Shown one piece after another: positions 43,400 to 54,990 of a DNA stretch of 64,000 nt (the stretch's first letter is position 1; the number at the start of each line of letters is the position of its first letter). The stretch lies in assembly GCA_009760885.1 (NCBI GenBank), contig CM019715.1, forward strand, positions 23,835,642 through 23,899,641, read 5' to 3'. This DNA comes from Achatina immaculata (lineage: Eukaryota > Mollusca > Gastropoda > Stylommatophora > Achatinidae). Position numbers and translations under genes: made by a program. The notes beneath the pieces are model-generated. The model was not told where the DNA came from. It was given only the letters and a program-made list of their open reading frames with translations, and did no database searches.

Positions 43400-45216
43400 C
43401 TTAACTAGCTCCATGACCAGATAAATCCGTTCCAGTGTCTCATACTCCTCATAAAGTCGCACTATATTCTGGTGATTGCAGTCCTTCAAAATGTCTATCT
43501 CATTCTCAATCATATGGTCTTTCCCTTTCAACTTTGCCTTGTCTATAATTTTCACAGCAAACTCTTGACCAGTCTCCTTTCTGCGCGACTGGCGAACAAT
43601 GGCGAAGTTTCCATCGCCCAACTTACGGCCCAGCTCGTAAAGTGCCAAAACGTATTCATCGCCGCTGACCTGGCGTTCTGTCTTTGTTTTACGGACAATT
43701 TTCGCTTTGGGTCGCATTCGTTGTTGTGGGTCATCTTTGTCAGGTTTTCTTTTTTCTTTCTGTTGTTGAGTGTTGCTGTTATTGTATGTTTCTTCTTGAG
43801 TGGAAGGATAAACCGATGCTGTTGCTGTGGTCCCAAGCGTCTGTACGCTGTCTGTTGGGGCAGATTCCTTGATTACGACTGTTTGCTCTTTGGTTGTGTC
43901 GCGAGCAGCTGTGTGAGTTCTTGAGGCATCACATTCTGTGGGCTTTGCTGTGGTTCCTACAGAACTATGAGACTTTCTCTCATTTCCCTTCTCTTGTTCA
44001 TGACCATTCATTTCCTCTGTTGTATTCTTCTGTTGTGCGTTTTGCTCAGTTCGAACTACTCTTTCCCTGATCCCTCCTGTACCATCCATTTTCTCTCCTC
44101 TCTCTTCCATCTGTATTTCCAGTTCTCCTATATTATCTCCGTCTCTCACTTCTTCTTTATGTATCGTCTTCCCTTCCTCTTTTAATTTAGAACCGACAGA
44201 TTTCTTTAGCGGATTCTCAATGTTTCTCAGCGGCTGTAGTCCTCTCTTCCTCCTGTGCTCAGTTATAAATCTTTTTTCTGTTTCTATTAAATTCTGGTGT
44301 CTTCTCTTTGTCCTCTCATTCTCATTATTCATTAACCTTAATCTCTCTTTCTCCACCTTTTTCAGCACATAATGACCACGATGTGGAGAGGTTTCCCTCA
44401 TTTCTGGTTGATTTTCAATGTCACTGTTCCGTTCTGGATCTTTCTCTCGCCCTCGCTTCATCCCAATCCTCTTACGGAGCCTGGGAGCGACACGTCTGTC
44501 TGTCTGGTCAGGATCTGACCTGTTTGTGCTGGCGCCGATAGAATCGAACCCGCTGTCCAGTTTATCCTGGACTTGATTCGGGTTGGCCTGACCCGCAATG
44601 CTCTGTGTGACATTTTCTTCCTTGCTGACTGTATTATGCTGACTGGTAGAAATAATCTTCTTCCTTCGCCTCTCGTTCTTCTTCCACTCTAGGAGAATCA
44701 TTTTCACTACTCTAGGGTCGGGGAAAAACTCCCCTAAAATGTCCACGAACTCAGATTCGGCCGGATATGGTTCCTCCGCACCAAATGCTACAAAGTAGTC
44801 CTCTTCTCTAAAGAAATCTGCGACTCCCATAACCTCTTTACCACGGAGAGTTAACAGTTTCCGAACTTTGCTGTTTCTCTGACTGGATCCAAAAGCTTCG
44901 GAAATGTCCGCCACAAGCTGCTCGTAGGACTGCACCGCTCGCCGATTTAGAAGCATCTTCACGTTCCTCCGAGGTTTCGAACCATTTCTGATGATAGTTA
45001 TGACCTTCGGCCTATGCTGTTGACTCTCAGACACGTTCCCAGCGTACATTGCTCGAGGACTGATCCTACTGGTATCTGGCCATCTACGGTACTGGTAGGA
45101 GTGACTTGTGCGGTAATAACGACCGGGATGAAAAGCGTTGTGGGCGTAACCACGGTAACTATAGCTTCCACGAGGTTCTGGCTCCTGTTCCGTCATAGGA
45201 TTCGCTTGTGCACGAG
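43400..45216 (-). CDS. dclk: DCLK large exon: DCX domain 2, linker and kinase N-lobe
   Basis: Acceptor CTTGACAG (AG at 45217-45218) and donor GTAAAT (43394-43399). 605 codons after completing the split Ala. Residues 1-68 are Arg/Tyr-rich. Residues 69-147 form DCX domain 2 (PKVITIIRNGSKPRRNVKML, then FREEDYFVAFG). Residues 150-525 are a low-complexity Glu/Lys/Arg linker. The kinase starts at about 526 (YELGRKLGDGNFAIVRQS, Gly-rich loop), with AVKII (ATP-binding Lys), ENEIDIL (Glu of helix C) and YLVMELVK at the hinge. The frame is open without a flaw. In vertebrates, as I recall, this region is split among several exons; here it is one. Confidence 0.96.
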
Positions 45217-47300
45217 CTGTCAAGAGAGTCACAGAAAACTCGTTAGAATTCATAAGTTTTATTCAGTGTCTTTGTTTTTATGGTGAACTCTTATTTGTGA
45301 ATCCTTGCTAAATCCTCACAGGGGCAAAACAAACAAACAAACACACACACACACACAAAACAAAACCAAAGAAATAATGACAGTCAATAAAGAAATATAC
45401 AACAGTGTCTATCAAAGAGAAACAAAACTCCAAAATAAATGTTGAAAACATATATCAGAGCTAATATCTAGCGTATATTACTGATTAGCAAAGACTAATA
45501 TGCCAAGACTCATAACAACAAAATGGGCAGATGATGAGCAGAGTGACTGAAATACTGAGCAGATGATGTGAAGAGAGTGACTGAAGTATTGAGCATGCGA
45601 TGAGCACGGGGTGACTGAAGTACTGAACACAGATGAGGAGAGAGTCACTGTAATACAGTAAAAAAAAAACCAAAAAACTGAGCACATATAGAAACAAACT
45701 GTAGTCAACATTAATACTGCTAAAAGCAAAGAAAAGTAAATCACTGCAAAACTGGCTAATATATAAACGACAGACTGTCCTCATCAGCTAGTGCTGTCCA
45801 GGTAGTTAGCGCTAATATCAAACTGTTGTCTAGCATTGTTATGTTAAAAAGACGTTAAATTTTGACATGGTTAACATAGTTACATTTCACAGAATCTCAT
45901 ATGCTACCACTTCCTCGTTCCAAGAATGATCTCAGCCTGGTGCCTGGAGGAGCAGGACACCTGCCCCATAGGATGAGGCGGTGGCAGCAGGAGCAGAACA
46001 GCTGTTTGGTTTGAGAAGTCGCACCTATATAGATTCGGTCACTTCCGCCTCATTATTATGAAGTAATAATCTAGTGTTACAGGAACAAACTTGGCGCATT
46101 CTGTCACTTCTCCACTCCTAAACTGCCAATCAGAGACTGGAAGCTTCACATCAGTTCACGTGTGATTCTCTCTCTTTTTTCCAGCATTGATGTAATGTTA
46201 GCTATTTAACATTGCCTCCCTATCAAAAAATGCATGCACGTCCGGAACCAAGTACTCAACAGAAGGGGGTGGGGGTTGGTGCCAGCAAAGTCGCGATATG
46301 ATTTTTTTTCTGAAGTGTAGTTTCTTTGTCACTGATTATCGCAGAAGCCACGAACAAAAACTCAGATCGCTGGCAAAGGTTTGGTTTAATCAATCAGAGT
46401 GATTACCGGGACAACGAAATCGGGCGCAACTGCGCATGTCCACCGACCTTTGCACTGCCACGAAGTACATACTACAAAATGACAATGCTTTCAACCGTCA
46501 TTATTTATGACATTATTTATTTGTCTTTAATAAGAACAATTATACTTCTAACTCTTAGAAAAACTCAATTTCGCATGTCCACTGACTGTTTGTCCCAGAC
46601 GGAGTAAACGTTCCACCCCAAATTCGGTTAGGACCCTGCACCCACTATCCGTCCTGGCTCGACTCTGGAGCAGGGATTAGAGAAAAGAGCCAAAGAAATT
46701 CGGTTGAAGTACCTTCCCCAAATGGAAGTGTTATTTGCTGACACTGTTAGTGGCATGGAGGTCAAAGGGCGCGGTCAAGGTCATTGTCTCCATAATCGCA
46801 GCCAAACTAAACGATGTGCACAAGGTAGTTTACAGCAGTCATTTACTCAAGCAAAGATTTACAGTAAATTCATACAATTCGTTTTTACGAAAGAAAGGGG
46901 TGTAAAATGTATTTGTTAACATCCATTCATTGTATCACATCTTGTCTCCTTTATTTTTTCGTTTTTTTAATATATATTTTTTTTTCACACAAATGTTAAC
47001 AAATAACAAAGAGAAAATCAGCGTATGTAAGTTTAAAAGTTCTTTTTAATCTAATCATTTAGACTAAAGTAAGGTATTTAAATGTGTAACTTTCGAGTAG
47101 GCAAAGAAGACCAAACATTCTCGTTTTTATATCTTTCCCTGTTAGCTGCCTCGAATCTGAACTTTACTGCCGTGTAAAACTTGTCACACTGAGGACGACA
47201 GTTCGGTAAGGCTTACACTTTCGCTACAAAATGAAATAGCTGTAATACTATAATCCCTGATAAGGTAATTTAACAGCGTAGCAGCTTACAGCGCTTGTAC
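45217..47300 (-). other. DCLK intron stretch with a short 30-36 bp repeat
   Basis: 45525-45655 holds about four imperfect copies of a GAGCAGATGATGAGCAGAGT then GACTGAAATACT unit. The remaining sequence to 47300 shows no recognised element or exon. Confidence 0.55.
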
Positions 47301-47616
47301 AAACTAGGGTAAAAAGTGGGGAAAGCTTTTATTACTTAACGAGCACACAGTTGTGACGTTTCGGTATGAATCTTACTCATACAAAAACACACAGTACGAA
47401 GAAATAGAGAGGCCCATGACTGCTATGTAAAAAATAGGAACGGAAAAAACTTGAAAAAAAAGGAAAATGAATGGGACACTATTTGTATTTTATCTTCTCC
47501 CGCTCTGTTTCTTCGTCCTGTGTGTTTTTGTATAATTAATTAAGGTTCACACGGAAACTACACAACTGTGTGCTCGTTTTAAGTAATAAAGCTGTTTCTA
47601 CTTTTTCCCCTAGTTT
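47301..47616. mobile_element. foldback element (MITE-like) with ~105-bp inverted arms
   Basis: The left arm (47301-47411) begins AAACTAGGGTAAAAAGTGGG and includes ACGAGCACACAGTTGTG and CAAAAACACACAGTACGAAG. The reverse complement of 47498-47616 begins AAACTAGGGGAAAAAGTAGA and carries the same blocks in the same order. The arms are about 80-85% identical with a ~90-base spacer. There is no coding capacity. No clear target duplication (GTAC on the left, ATAC on the right). Confidence 0.85.
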
Positions 47617-47744
47617 ATACATTTTGTTATCACAGCTTTACTGCAGTGGCTTCGTGTATAATTATATACTTAGTTTTATATACTGATACACTAATAATTC
47701 GTGTGCAGCTTACAGCGTATGAAGCAAAAGAAATATCGATTTAC

Positions 47745-47940
47745 ATCTTCTTACATCCTTCCCATGCCGCTAAGCGTCACATAGGGCCCGCATGGTAGTT
47801 CGCCAAGATTTCCTGTCTTCGGAGAATTTTTAAATCTCATTAAGGGATTTTATGCCCATTCAACAATGTCCTGTTTAGAGTTTCACGTGGTCGACCTATT
47901 TTTTCTCTGGCCTGTTGTTTTCCACTTGATACCTTGTCAT
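47745..47940 (-). mobile_element. LINE-C 3' end, reversed
   Basis: The + strand reads CATCTTCTTACATCCTTCCC, then GCCGCTAAGCGTCACATAGG and GGATTTTATGCCCAT, the reversed LINE-C terminus. The upstream (protein) side fades at about 47940. Confidence 0.78.
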
Positions 47941-49314
47941 TACACTTGCCATTATTTAGATTTATATAACTATATTTGTCAACACAAATGCCATATTGGT
48001 ACATTTTTATCCATTAGTGTGAGGCTGGTGCATGTTAGTTACACCTCTTCATTCTGTGCCAGGCGTGCTATTTTTTTCTTTCCTTGTAGAACATCATGTT
48101 TTATTTTTACCATGAATTTTCAAGTGACTTTCAAGTTTTCTAACTTCTGTCTTCTTTGAGGTGTCCAAGAAACTTTGATCTTTTCCTCATGATTTTAATG
48201 TGTCTTCCATGTCTGAGTACTGTTTTTTGTTTTTAGTTTTTAGTATGTAATAGCTCAGGCCACGATAGCACAACTAGTCCTGCAAGTCTGTAGATCGCCC
48301 TACGTTATGATAAAATCCACATTATTCATGCGAGCCTCCTATTCTAGTACGTGTTCCTGATTACCTTGTTAATGTTCACAAATTATGTCAACGACGCTTC
48401 CTTGATGGCTTAAAATCTTCATCTGCCAATGAGAATCCAGAATTGGTGTCATAAAGATTTTGTCTGACATTTTATTCATGAAAATCCTCGCCAACAGTAA
48501 AAGTTCTGCAGCGTTATATAAATGCACGCGACTGAATCACATCCAGTATCTACTTCTTACTATAGAAAAAAAACAAACTCATATTTCTGCTTAGGGATCT
48601 TGTTAAGTTTTCTGTCTGACTGATAAGTTTTCCCCAAACCCGTTTAGCTACATAAATATAATTCACTCATTGTATAACACCTGCGCGAAGCAATGTAGGC
48701 GTACTTCCATTATGCCTTCTTTCGCTGAAGTCTCTCTCGTCTCATAAGACGGATCTTTTCTTTAACAAATATGTCCACACGTGTCACGTTTCTTCCAGTG
48801 GGACTGTATTTTCACTGCTCAAACAAGCGTTGAATAAAGTCATCTGTGACAAGCGTCAATTAGAATCAGATCGCCACTTGATGAATGAATTTTATATACA
48901 CAGGGTCAAGTGCAAACAAATATGGCTAGCAATTTATCACAAAGTAGGCTGGAATATGAGCTAACATTCTCTTCATGAATGATACTTTCAATGAAAGATA
49001 ACCTCTATAGATTTGCTACTCACCAAAGCTAGATCGTCAATAATGTTTTTATTTATAATTTCCACAACACTCCTTTCTTTTTGAGTTCGCATCTCCTTTT
49101 TTCAACAGGTCGTCTCCAGTGGTTTTGATTCGTATGTACTCTTCTACCTGGGAGAATTTATGTCGAGTTTTCATGCTCGGTGTTCAGCATGACATTCACC
49201 GGTGTATCTTCATTGGCTCACTCTGAATTCTTTCTAGCCGAGTTGTTTGGGTTGTTGATAAAGTGAGCATGTCGATCCTCGACATTACCAGCGCTTTCAT
49301 TGTTGAGAGCAGAA
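47941..49314 (-). other. DCLK intron stretch without recognised genes
   Basis: AT-rich, weak hints of degraded LINE in reverse around 48100-48240. Not assigned. Confidence 0.4.
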
Positions 49315-49560
49315 ATCTTTTATGATAGACCCACGTGTGCTATTATTTTCAATTTTGCTATATCCTTCTTTGCTTTCGATATCGTCTTGACCACACGTTG
49401 CTGGAATAATAGGCATCTGTCGAACGTGATCGCCAGATATTTTAAGGTATTTTCACAGTGCACTCCCTTTATTTCTGCTTTTAGTGTTTGATTATCCAAG
49501 AAGCGCCAGAATAGTTTGGCTATGATTGGGTTAATTGTCTTTTGTGATCTTTGCACCATG
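49315..49560 (-). pseudogene. jockey-like LINE reverse transcriptase fragment
   Basis: The - strand frame reads FWRFLDNQTLKAEIKGVHCE, then LKYLAITFDRCLLFQQRVVK and TISKAKKDIAKLKIIA, the YLG-TFDR-L-F--HV pattern following the YADD motif in jockey-type LINEs. It is cut on both sides. Confidence 0.8.
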
Positions 49561-49734
49561 GTCAGTCATGGATGGCGGACGCTGAAAAGACCATATGGCA
49601 GATATGGAACCCTGAGAAAATCCCCATGGGTACCGACTGAATTAATGCCCGGAAACATCCACATCCTACCAAAGTTCAGACATCGCTCAGATGAGAATGC
49701 TGAAATTGGGTGGCAGGATGAGCAGAATCAGAAA

Positions 49735-49960
49735 TCAAAGAGAGAATTATTAAGCACTCCGACCCAGATGGCATTATAATATACACAGACAGATCCGGCA
49801 CACGCCGACAAAGCAGCGGACGGGGATTCCTGGTCTATCGCAGTGGATGCCCATCGATAGCGAGGCTAGAGCCTTCGCCATAACCACATCCAGCATGAGG
49901 ATGGAGATCTAAGCAACCACTCAAGCAAACCAGCTAGTTTATGTGCATGAATGGCAACTT
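49735..49960 (+). pseudogene. RNase H-like fragment of a LINE
   Basis: In the frame starting near 49760: DPDGIIIYTDRSGTRRQSSG, then GFLVYRSGCPSIARLE and, after shifts, a stop. This resembles the IYTDGS catalytic start of RNase H domains in I/jockey-type LINEs, with Arg replacing Gly. It reads opposite to the reverse transcriptase fragment 175 bases to the left, so the element has been inverted or two elements meet. Confidence 0.55.
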
Positions 49961-50019
49961 ATACAAATCACTTTAGCGGGTTCAGAATACTTAATTTTAA
50001 AAAATCTTAGCGATAATCT

Positions 50020-50300
50020 TCTTACATCTTACACCCTTCCCATGCTGTTAAACGTCACATAGGGCTCGCATGGTAGTTTGCCAAGATTTATTGTTTTCGT
50101 TAAGCTTTTCAACCTCATCAAGGGATTTTATTCCCACTAAACCGGCCTCTCTTAACAATGTCCTCTTTAGAGTTTCATGTAATCGATCTCTTTTTCTTCA
50201 CCCTGTTGTGTTCCACTTGATAGCTTGTTTTGAGATTTCTCTTGTTGTTTCTTCTCAACACATGACTGACATATGTCCATTTTCTTTTTCTGATCACCCA
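50020..50300 (-). mobile_element. LINE-C 3' end, reversed
   Basis: The + strand reads ATCTTCTTACATCTTACACC (tail) and continues through the reversed terminus (CTTTTCAACCTCATCAAGGG) and the GRVKKKR and GHMMR region up to about 50290, where CACCCATGAGACAGG matches the SLMGD segment seen at 27870. Confidence 0.82.
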
Positions 50301-50379
50301 TGAGACAGGTTGTTGTTTGCTCATCTGTGTTATCTCTGCGTTGTTCTTAAATTCGTTCCACTTTATACCGAGTATTCTA

Positions 50380-51230
50380 GCGGCGAGGGCTACTCATACC
50401 ACGACACCTCCGCTCTAGAGGCCGGCCACGTCCATTCTACACCCATTCATTCATTCATTCATTTGCATGTCCCTTGCGGAACTTTGCCTCCCAAACAGCA
50501 CTCCTGTAGGCCTCTCGGTTGTGAGCAAGATGGCCTGCTGCTGTTGCATCCATTTCCAGATCGTCAACGATGTCTTGCAGCCATCTTCGTCTTGGTCTTC
50601 CTCTTTTTCTTTTTCCCATTATGTATCCTTCCAAGACGGTCTTCTCTAAATTATCATGACGTTTAATGTGTCTTCTACACCCATACTGGTGAAATATACC
50701 TAAACCGGCTTAAACCAGGGGTGAAACTTGATGACTACTCATGACATGGTACCTCCGCTCTAGAGATCGAGAACGTTCTAAACACGCACATACTGGGATA
50801 ATACGCCTAAACCGGCTCAGCCCAGGGGTGAAACTTACTAGTGGCGAGGATTCGTCGTCCTGGACAAAAGCTCCGTCCTGGTCACAACCAGGAAGGGTAG
50901 CGGCCACGACCACAAAATGTTGAAGTCGGAGACACTGGACCAATGCAGTCTAGATAGGCAACCACCTCTCACCCAACGGGGATGTATGCGTATCCTAATC
51001 ACGCTGAGGTTTTCCGGTGAGAAAGTCCAACGATGGACTGGATGGGCAACCACCTCTCATCCGGCGAGGATACACATGTATCCCAAAACACGTCGAGGTT
51101 TTCCGGTGAGAAAGTCCAACTCTAGGCTGGGTGGGCTACCACCTCTCACCCAGCGGGGATATACTGATATCCAAAACACGTCGAGGTCTTCCAACTTTAG
51201 ATTAAACTGGTGCAACGAAAACCACGGTGT
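50380..51230 (+). repeat. GC-richer tandem block with two repeat types
   Basis: A unit of about 110 bases (CCTCCGCTCTAGAG ... CCTAAACCGGCT ... CCAGGGGTGAAACTT ... GGCGAGG) occurs twice (50385-50740, split by a LINE-B tail, and 50741-50855). A second unit of about 90 bases (GGCAACCACCTCTCACCCA ... GAGGTTTTCCGGTGAGAAAG) occurs three times at 50940-51200. It could be part of an LTR element or a satellite; no protein helps decide. Confidence 0.7.
50435..50683 (-). mobile_element. 227-bp LINE-B tail with target-site duplication
   Basis: TTCTACACCCA lies at 50435-50445 and 50673-50683. The 227 bases between are the reversed LINE-B terminus, from the (ATTC)n tail to ACATTAAACGTCATGATAAT. It is very similar to the copy nested in LINE-E at 38184-38409 and starts within 3 bases of the same position. 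Confidence 0.95.
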
Positions 51231-52574
51231 CACGCAATCTGGCTTCTGCGACCCACCGATAATACAGGCTCAAGCCCTGCGATACACTGAACCTCTTGTG
51301 GTCCTCTCGGGGATCTCGTGTGGTCCTTTCGGGGACCATAGGCGGATCATGGACCTATCGAGGACCACAGGAGTAAATTCAGTAGAATAACGGGGCGGTC
51401 TTGGTGGTAGAAGCGAACGAAGATGAAGAAGATATCGAGCATTTTCCTGAGGGATTTGTTTTCAAAAGGATCTAACTTCTTGTCTATTTCTTTAGTTGAT
51501 TTCAAGTTTTCACATGCATACATGAAGGTGGATATTACATTTGAACTGAATAATCTTAGCTTATAAGATAAAGAGATAGATAGATGTCTCAGCTAAAGAA
51601 AGTGTGCACAAAATAAATTAAACAATAAAAAAAGAAAACGTTTGGGCAAAGATGCAGATAAATCAATGACAACAGTTACTGATATCAAATCTACGTCCAG
51701 TGTAAGAAATAAAGCTTTGGTAAACACAGTGACACATAACAAATACGTGTCAGCAGGAACAATAAAATGAATCCTCAAACAGAAAATCATATTAATGAAA
51801 ATGACGAAGACACTGATTTTGTAAAACAACGACAATAATAAAGATAATGTTCAACATTATTTACTACACTTAGAAAAAAAAGTCATAAATGTTTAGTTGT
51901 ACAATCATAATTTAAAACACGAGGTAGTGCTTACGAGATTCATAAGAAAAAGTTCCAAACATCGACATCGGCTGGACATTTCAAACAAGAAATGAATGAA
52001 TGTTCTAATTCATTAATACCAGCCAGCGACACAAGCGTCCATTCACACGAACTGTGGCCGCTGAAATATGACCAGCTACTTACCTTCTATATTAGGAATC
52101 AAACTAAAATCGCTTTCAGCAGCGACAGACTTCCTCGTTGCAAGTACTTCCCGCAAACAGAAAGCCACCTAAGTTCTCCCTGATTACTGGATAAGCCGAA
52201 ACTATAGCATTTCACATGCGTACAGCATGTGCGTGTGTGTACTGCGTTTTCGTATATACAGACGAGAATATGGAAGGTAATAACAGATTGAGAGATAAAG
52301 GAGAGCGAGAGACGAAAGCATATGATCGTTTTATGATGTCAAACTTCCTGTTAGACAATCACTTGACTTTCTGCATACATCTGGGGCTATATTTGTGTAC
52401 CGTGCAGAAGAATGCGCGTCAAACAAATGCAAAGTTCGTTGTGTGGGTGGAGACACAGAAGAGATGTGATTGGTTAGTTAGTGGTAAGTATCTGGAGTGA
52501 AGGAGAGACGAGGAGTAGGGCCCGACAATTTCTTACTTTATGTGTACATTTATTAAGAATTTCTTTCACAAGTA
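51231..52574 (-). other. DCLK intron stretch without recognised genes
   Basis: Includes a GGGGACC-type repeated box near 51299-51370 (GTGGTCCTCTCGGGGA and relatives). Nothing else assigned. Confidence 0.5.
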
Positions 52575-52860
52575 TGAAGGGTGAAGACGCCCGATGAGAC
52601 AATCAGCGACCCATAGCTGATATGCTAGCGTTAGGGTTAGCGAACCATAGCTCCGTGGTACCTCCAGTAACAGGCCTAGCCTAGCTAACGGGGCAGGGAT
52701 CGCCATAGTCCCCATGGTGGTGGAGACTGCTAAAGAAGCATTGCACACTCCCTGCTTTTTAACTGTACTCCGGGACTGAAAAAGTAGCCGCCATAACCCG
52801 CTCTCACACTGATACGATGCTGTGCCTCAACACCTCTACAGCATCGAAGAACAACAGCTC
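52575..52860 (+). repeat. interspersed repeat X, copy 3
   Basis: Contains GAAGACGCCCGATGAGACAA, CCATAGCTGATATGCTAGCG (the single-copy precursor of the 34-bp unit), CAGGCCTAGCCTAGCTAACG, CATAGTCCCCATGGTGGTGG and ACGATGCTGTGCCTCAACAC. The block order equals that of 40930-41530. Confidence 0.8.
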
Positions 52861-53621
52861 GAAGTTACAGGGAGTTCGTACAAGTATGAAGCCCACACTG
52901 AAAGAAGATGGTCACGTTACACGGGCCGGAATAACCACAAATTCTTCACACAAACGGCTGGCCATTTTGTTTCCTGATCCCGAAATAAATAATGTTGTTT
53001 GTTTGTTTGATAGAAGATCGGCAAGGGGAAAATGGTGGTTGTATTTGTGGACTCTCTTTTCATAACCGCTCTTATATTTTCTCATTTCAAGGTAGTAAAT
53101 GAAGCCATTTCTTATTTTAATGTGATACTGTGATCGCCTTTGTTTCAAGTTCTTTCAGTGTGTCTCTTTGTAAAGAATAACAACAGCAAATGTTTATTTT
53201 TATATATATACATACGTACTTACAGCTAAATTTTACTATACGTATATTTACTTACAACAAATGTTTGCATACGTATACTATATATAAAAAAGAGTAATGG
53301 TAACTTTAGAAGGACGCCATTCTCTGACTCAGCGTCGAAAGAGCCGAACATAATGAACGCTCGGAAAAAAAAATGAGAACTGGAAAATTAGAGAACAACG
53401 AGAAACAAGTTTTACTCGACAATGCCAGTGTTTACATTCTCCTCTTCCTGTGGGCACACAAGATGGTGATGTAGTCAGTACAGGTCAGACCTACCACTTT
53501 TTTCTTTGTTCTTGGAGCACAGGGCAACAAGATGACCGAGACACTTTCTCTAAGGATCTAACTACAGAGCTTCATAGCAATGTAGAGACAAGTGCAGTAA
53601 AAACTAGGCCAATCTGGTGCC
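52861..53621 (-). other. DCLK intron stretch without recognised genes
   Basis: AT-rich; open frames at 52817-53065 and 53450-53773 lack family features or run antisense to LINE-D sequence. Confidence 0.5.
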
Positions 53622-54001
53622 CAAATATCCGAACCTTTAGATGCCCAAGGCACACGAGGCTGCCGCAAGGGTTTCCCAAAAACGCCTGTCCTTCGCCTTT
53701 TTTCCGTTCTTGCTCAGCTGAGCCCTTGAACTCTCACTATCCTCTCTGTTGCTCTTCTCTATGTCTCCTTTAGTCTACTCTTACTCTTGTTTACCTGAGG
53801 TGTCCATTTCAGTGCTGTTTTTTTTCTCTTTTTGGTAATGAGTTACCAGTCATCCGGAGTATATGCCCCTGCCATCGCCAGCGTTTCTTCAATAATCGAA
53901 GTCAATGGCTTCATCGGCATTTCTGCCAGCAAGGTGTTATTTCTTATAGTATTTGGCCAAAATATTCGTCTAATCTTACGTAAACATTTAGTCTGGAAGT
54001 G
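53622..54001 (-). pseudogene. LINE-D C-terminal fragment, reversed
   Basis: The - strand carries CLRKIRRIFWPNTIRNNTLL and MKPLTSIIEE (53990-53890), a gap, and the terminus AKDRRFWETLAAASCALGI-like with the stop at about 53637, all homologous to 32255-32600. It is internally deleted and ends just before the mariner element. Confidence 0.82.
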
Positions 54002-54128
54002 CCCTAATATGCAAGTACGAAGGGCGTTCAGAAAGTAATGCACCACATCGTTTTTCTCAGGAGCTGTTTATTCAAAAAGCATGACATTTATACACAATAT
54101 AAATGGATATGTCATATAAATATCGGTA

Positions 54129-54990
54129 TTATTCAACATAATCCCTATCAACTTGTATGGCTTTACACCAGCGCGAAACAAGTGTATATATTCCTAGCCC
54201 GTACCAGATTTTCTCTTGATTATGTAGCCATTTCTTCGTTCCGTGAATCACTCCTTCGTCATCTTCAAATCTTACCCCTCGGAGTGTATCTTTAAGTGGA
54301 CCAAACAGATGGAAATCAGAGGGTGCCAAATCGGGACTATAGGGTGGATGGGGTAGTACAGTCCAACCCAATTTGGTGATTGCTTCCCGTGTTGCCAGAC
54401 TTGTGTGAGGGTGCGCATTGTCGTGAAGGAGAAGCAGGTCTTCTGGATTCTTGTGCGGCTGAACTCTGCGAAAACGCTGATTGAATTTTTTCAATGTCTT
54501 AATGTAAGCTTGCGAACTGGTTGTCTCTCCTCTTGGCATAACATCCACACGAATCACACCTTCAATGTCCCAAAAGACAGCGATCATGACCTTTCAAGCT
54601 GAAGGAGTTGTCTTGAATTTCTTTCTTCGCGGTAACTGCGGAAGATGCCACTCCATTGACTGTCTTTTTCTCTCAGGTTCAAAATTATGTACCCAGGTTT
54701 CGTCAGCTGTTACGAACTTAGCCTAAAAGTTATCTCCCTCAGCACTGAAACGCTCCAACAATTCAGAAGAAATTGCTTATCTTTGTAATCGATGTTCATT
54801 TGTGAGACTTCGAGGAATCCATCTTGCGCCAACCTTAGAAAATCCGAGAGCTTTTATAACTGCATTTGCACTACCATTGCTGACTGACAGCTGTTGGCCA
54901 GTTGTTGAGTAGTGATACGCTTATCAATAAGTATAATGCCCTCAGCGCATTTCAACATTTCTGCTTTGGTGGCTGTGGCAGGACGTGTAG
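54129..54990 (-). pseudogene. mariner transposase, catalytic part
   Basis: On the - strand: RPATATKAEMLKCAEGIILI and RITTQQLANSCQSA (second helix-turn-helix), degraded middle, then VFWDIEGVIRVDVMPRGETT, LLLHDNAHPHTSLA (second catalytic Asp) and LPHPPYSPDLAPSDFHLFG (third Asp, a D34D spacing typical of mariner). The frame ends in WLHNQEKIWYGLGIYTLVSR at about 54150. Several stops around 54600-54850 make it dead. The type is the one from which SETMAR-like domesticated genes arose. Confidence 0.9.

Noticed and set aside
43472..44541. Several + strand frames within 43.4-45.3 kb
   Set aside because: They are antisense shadows of the large DCLK exon.
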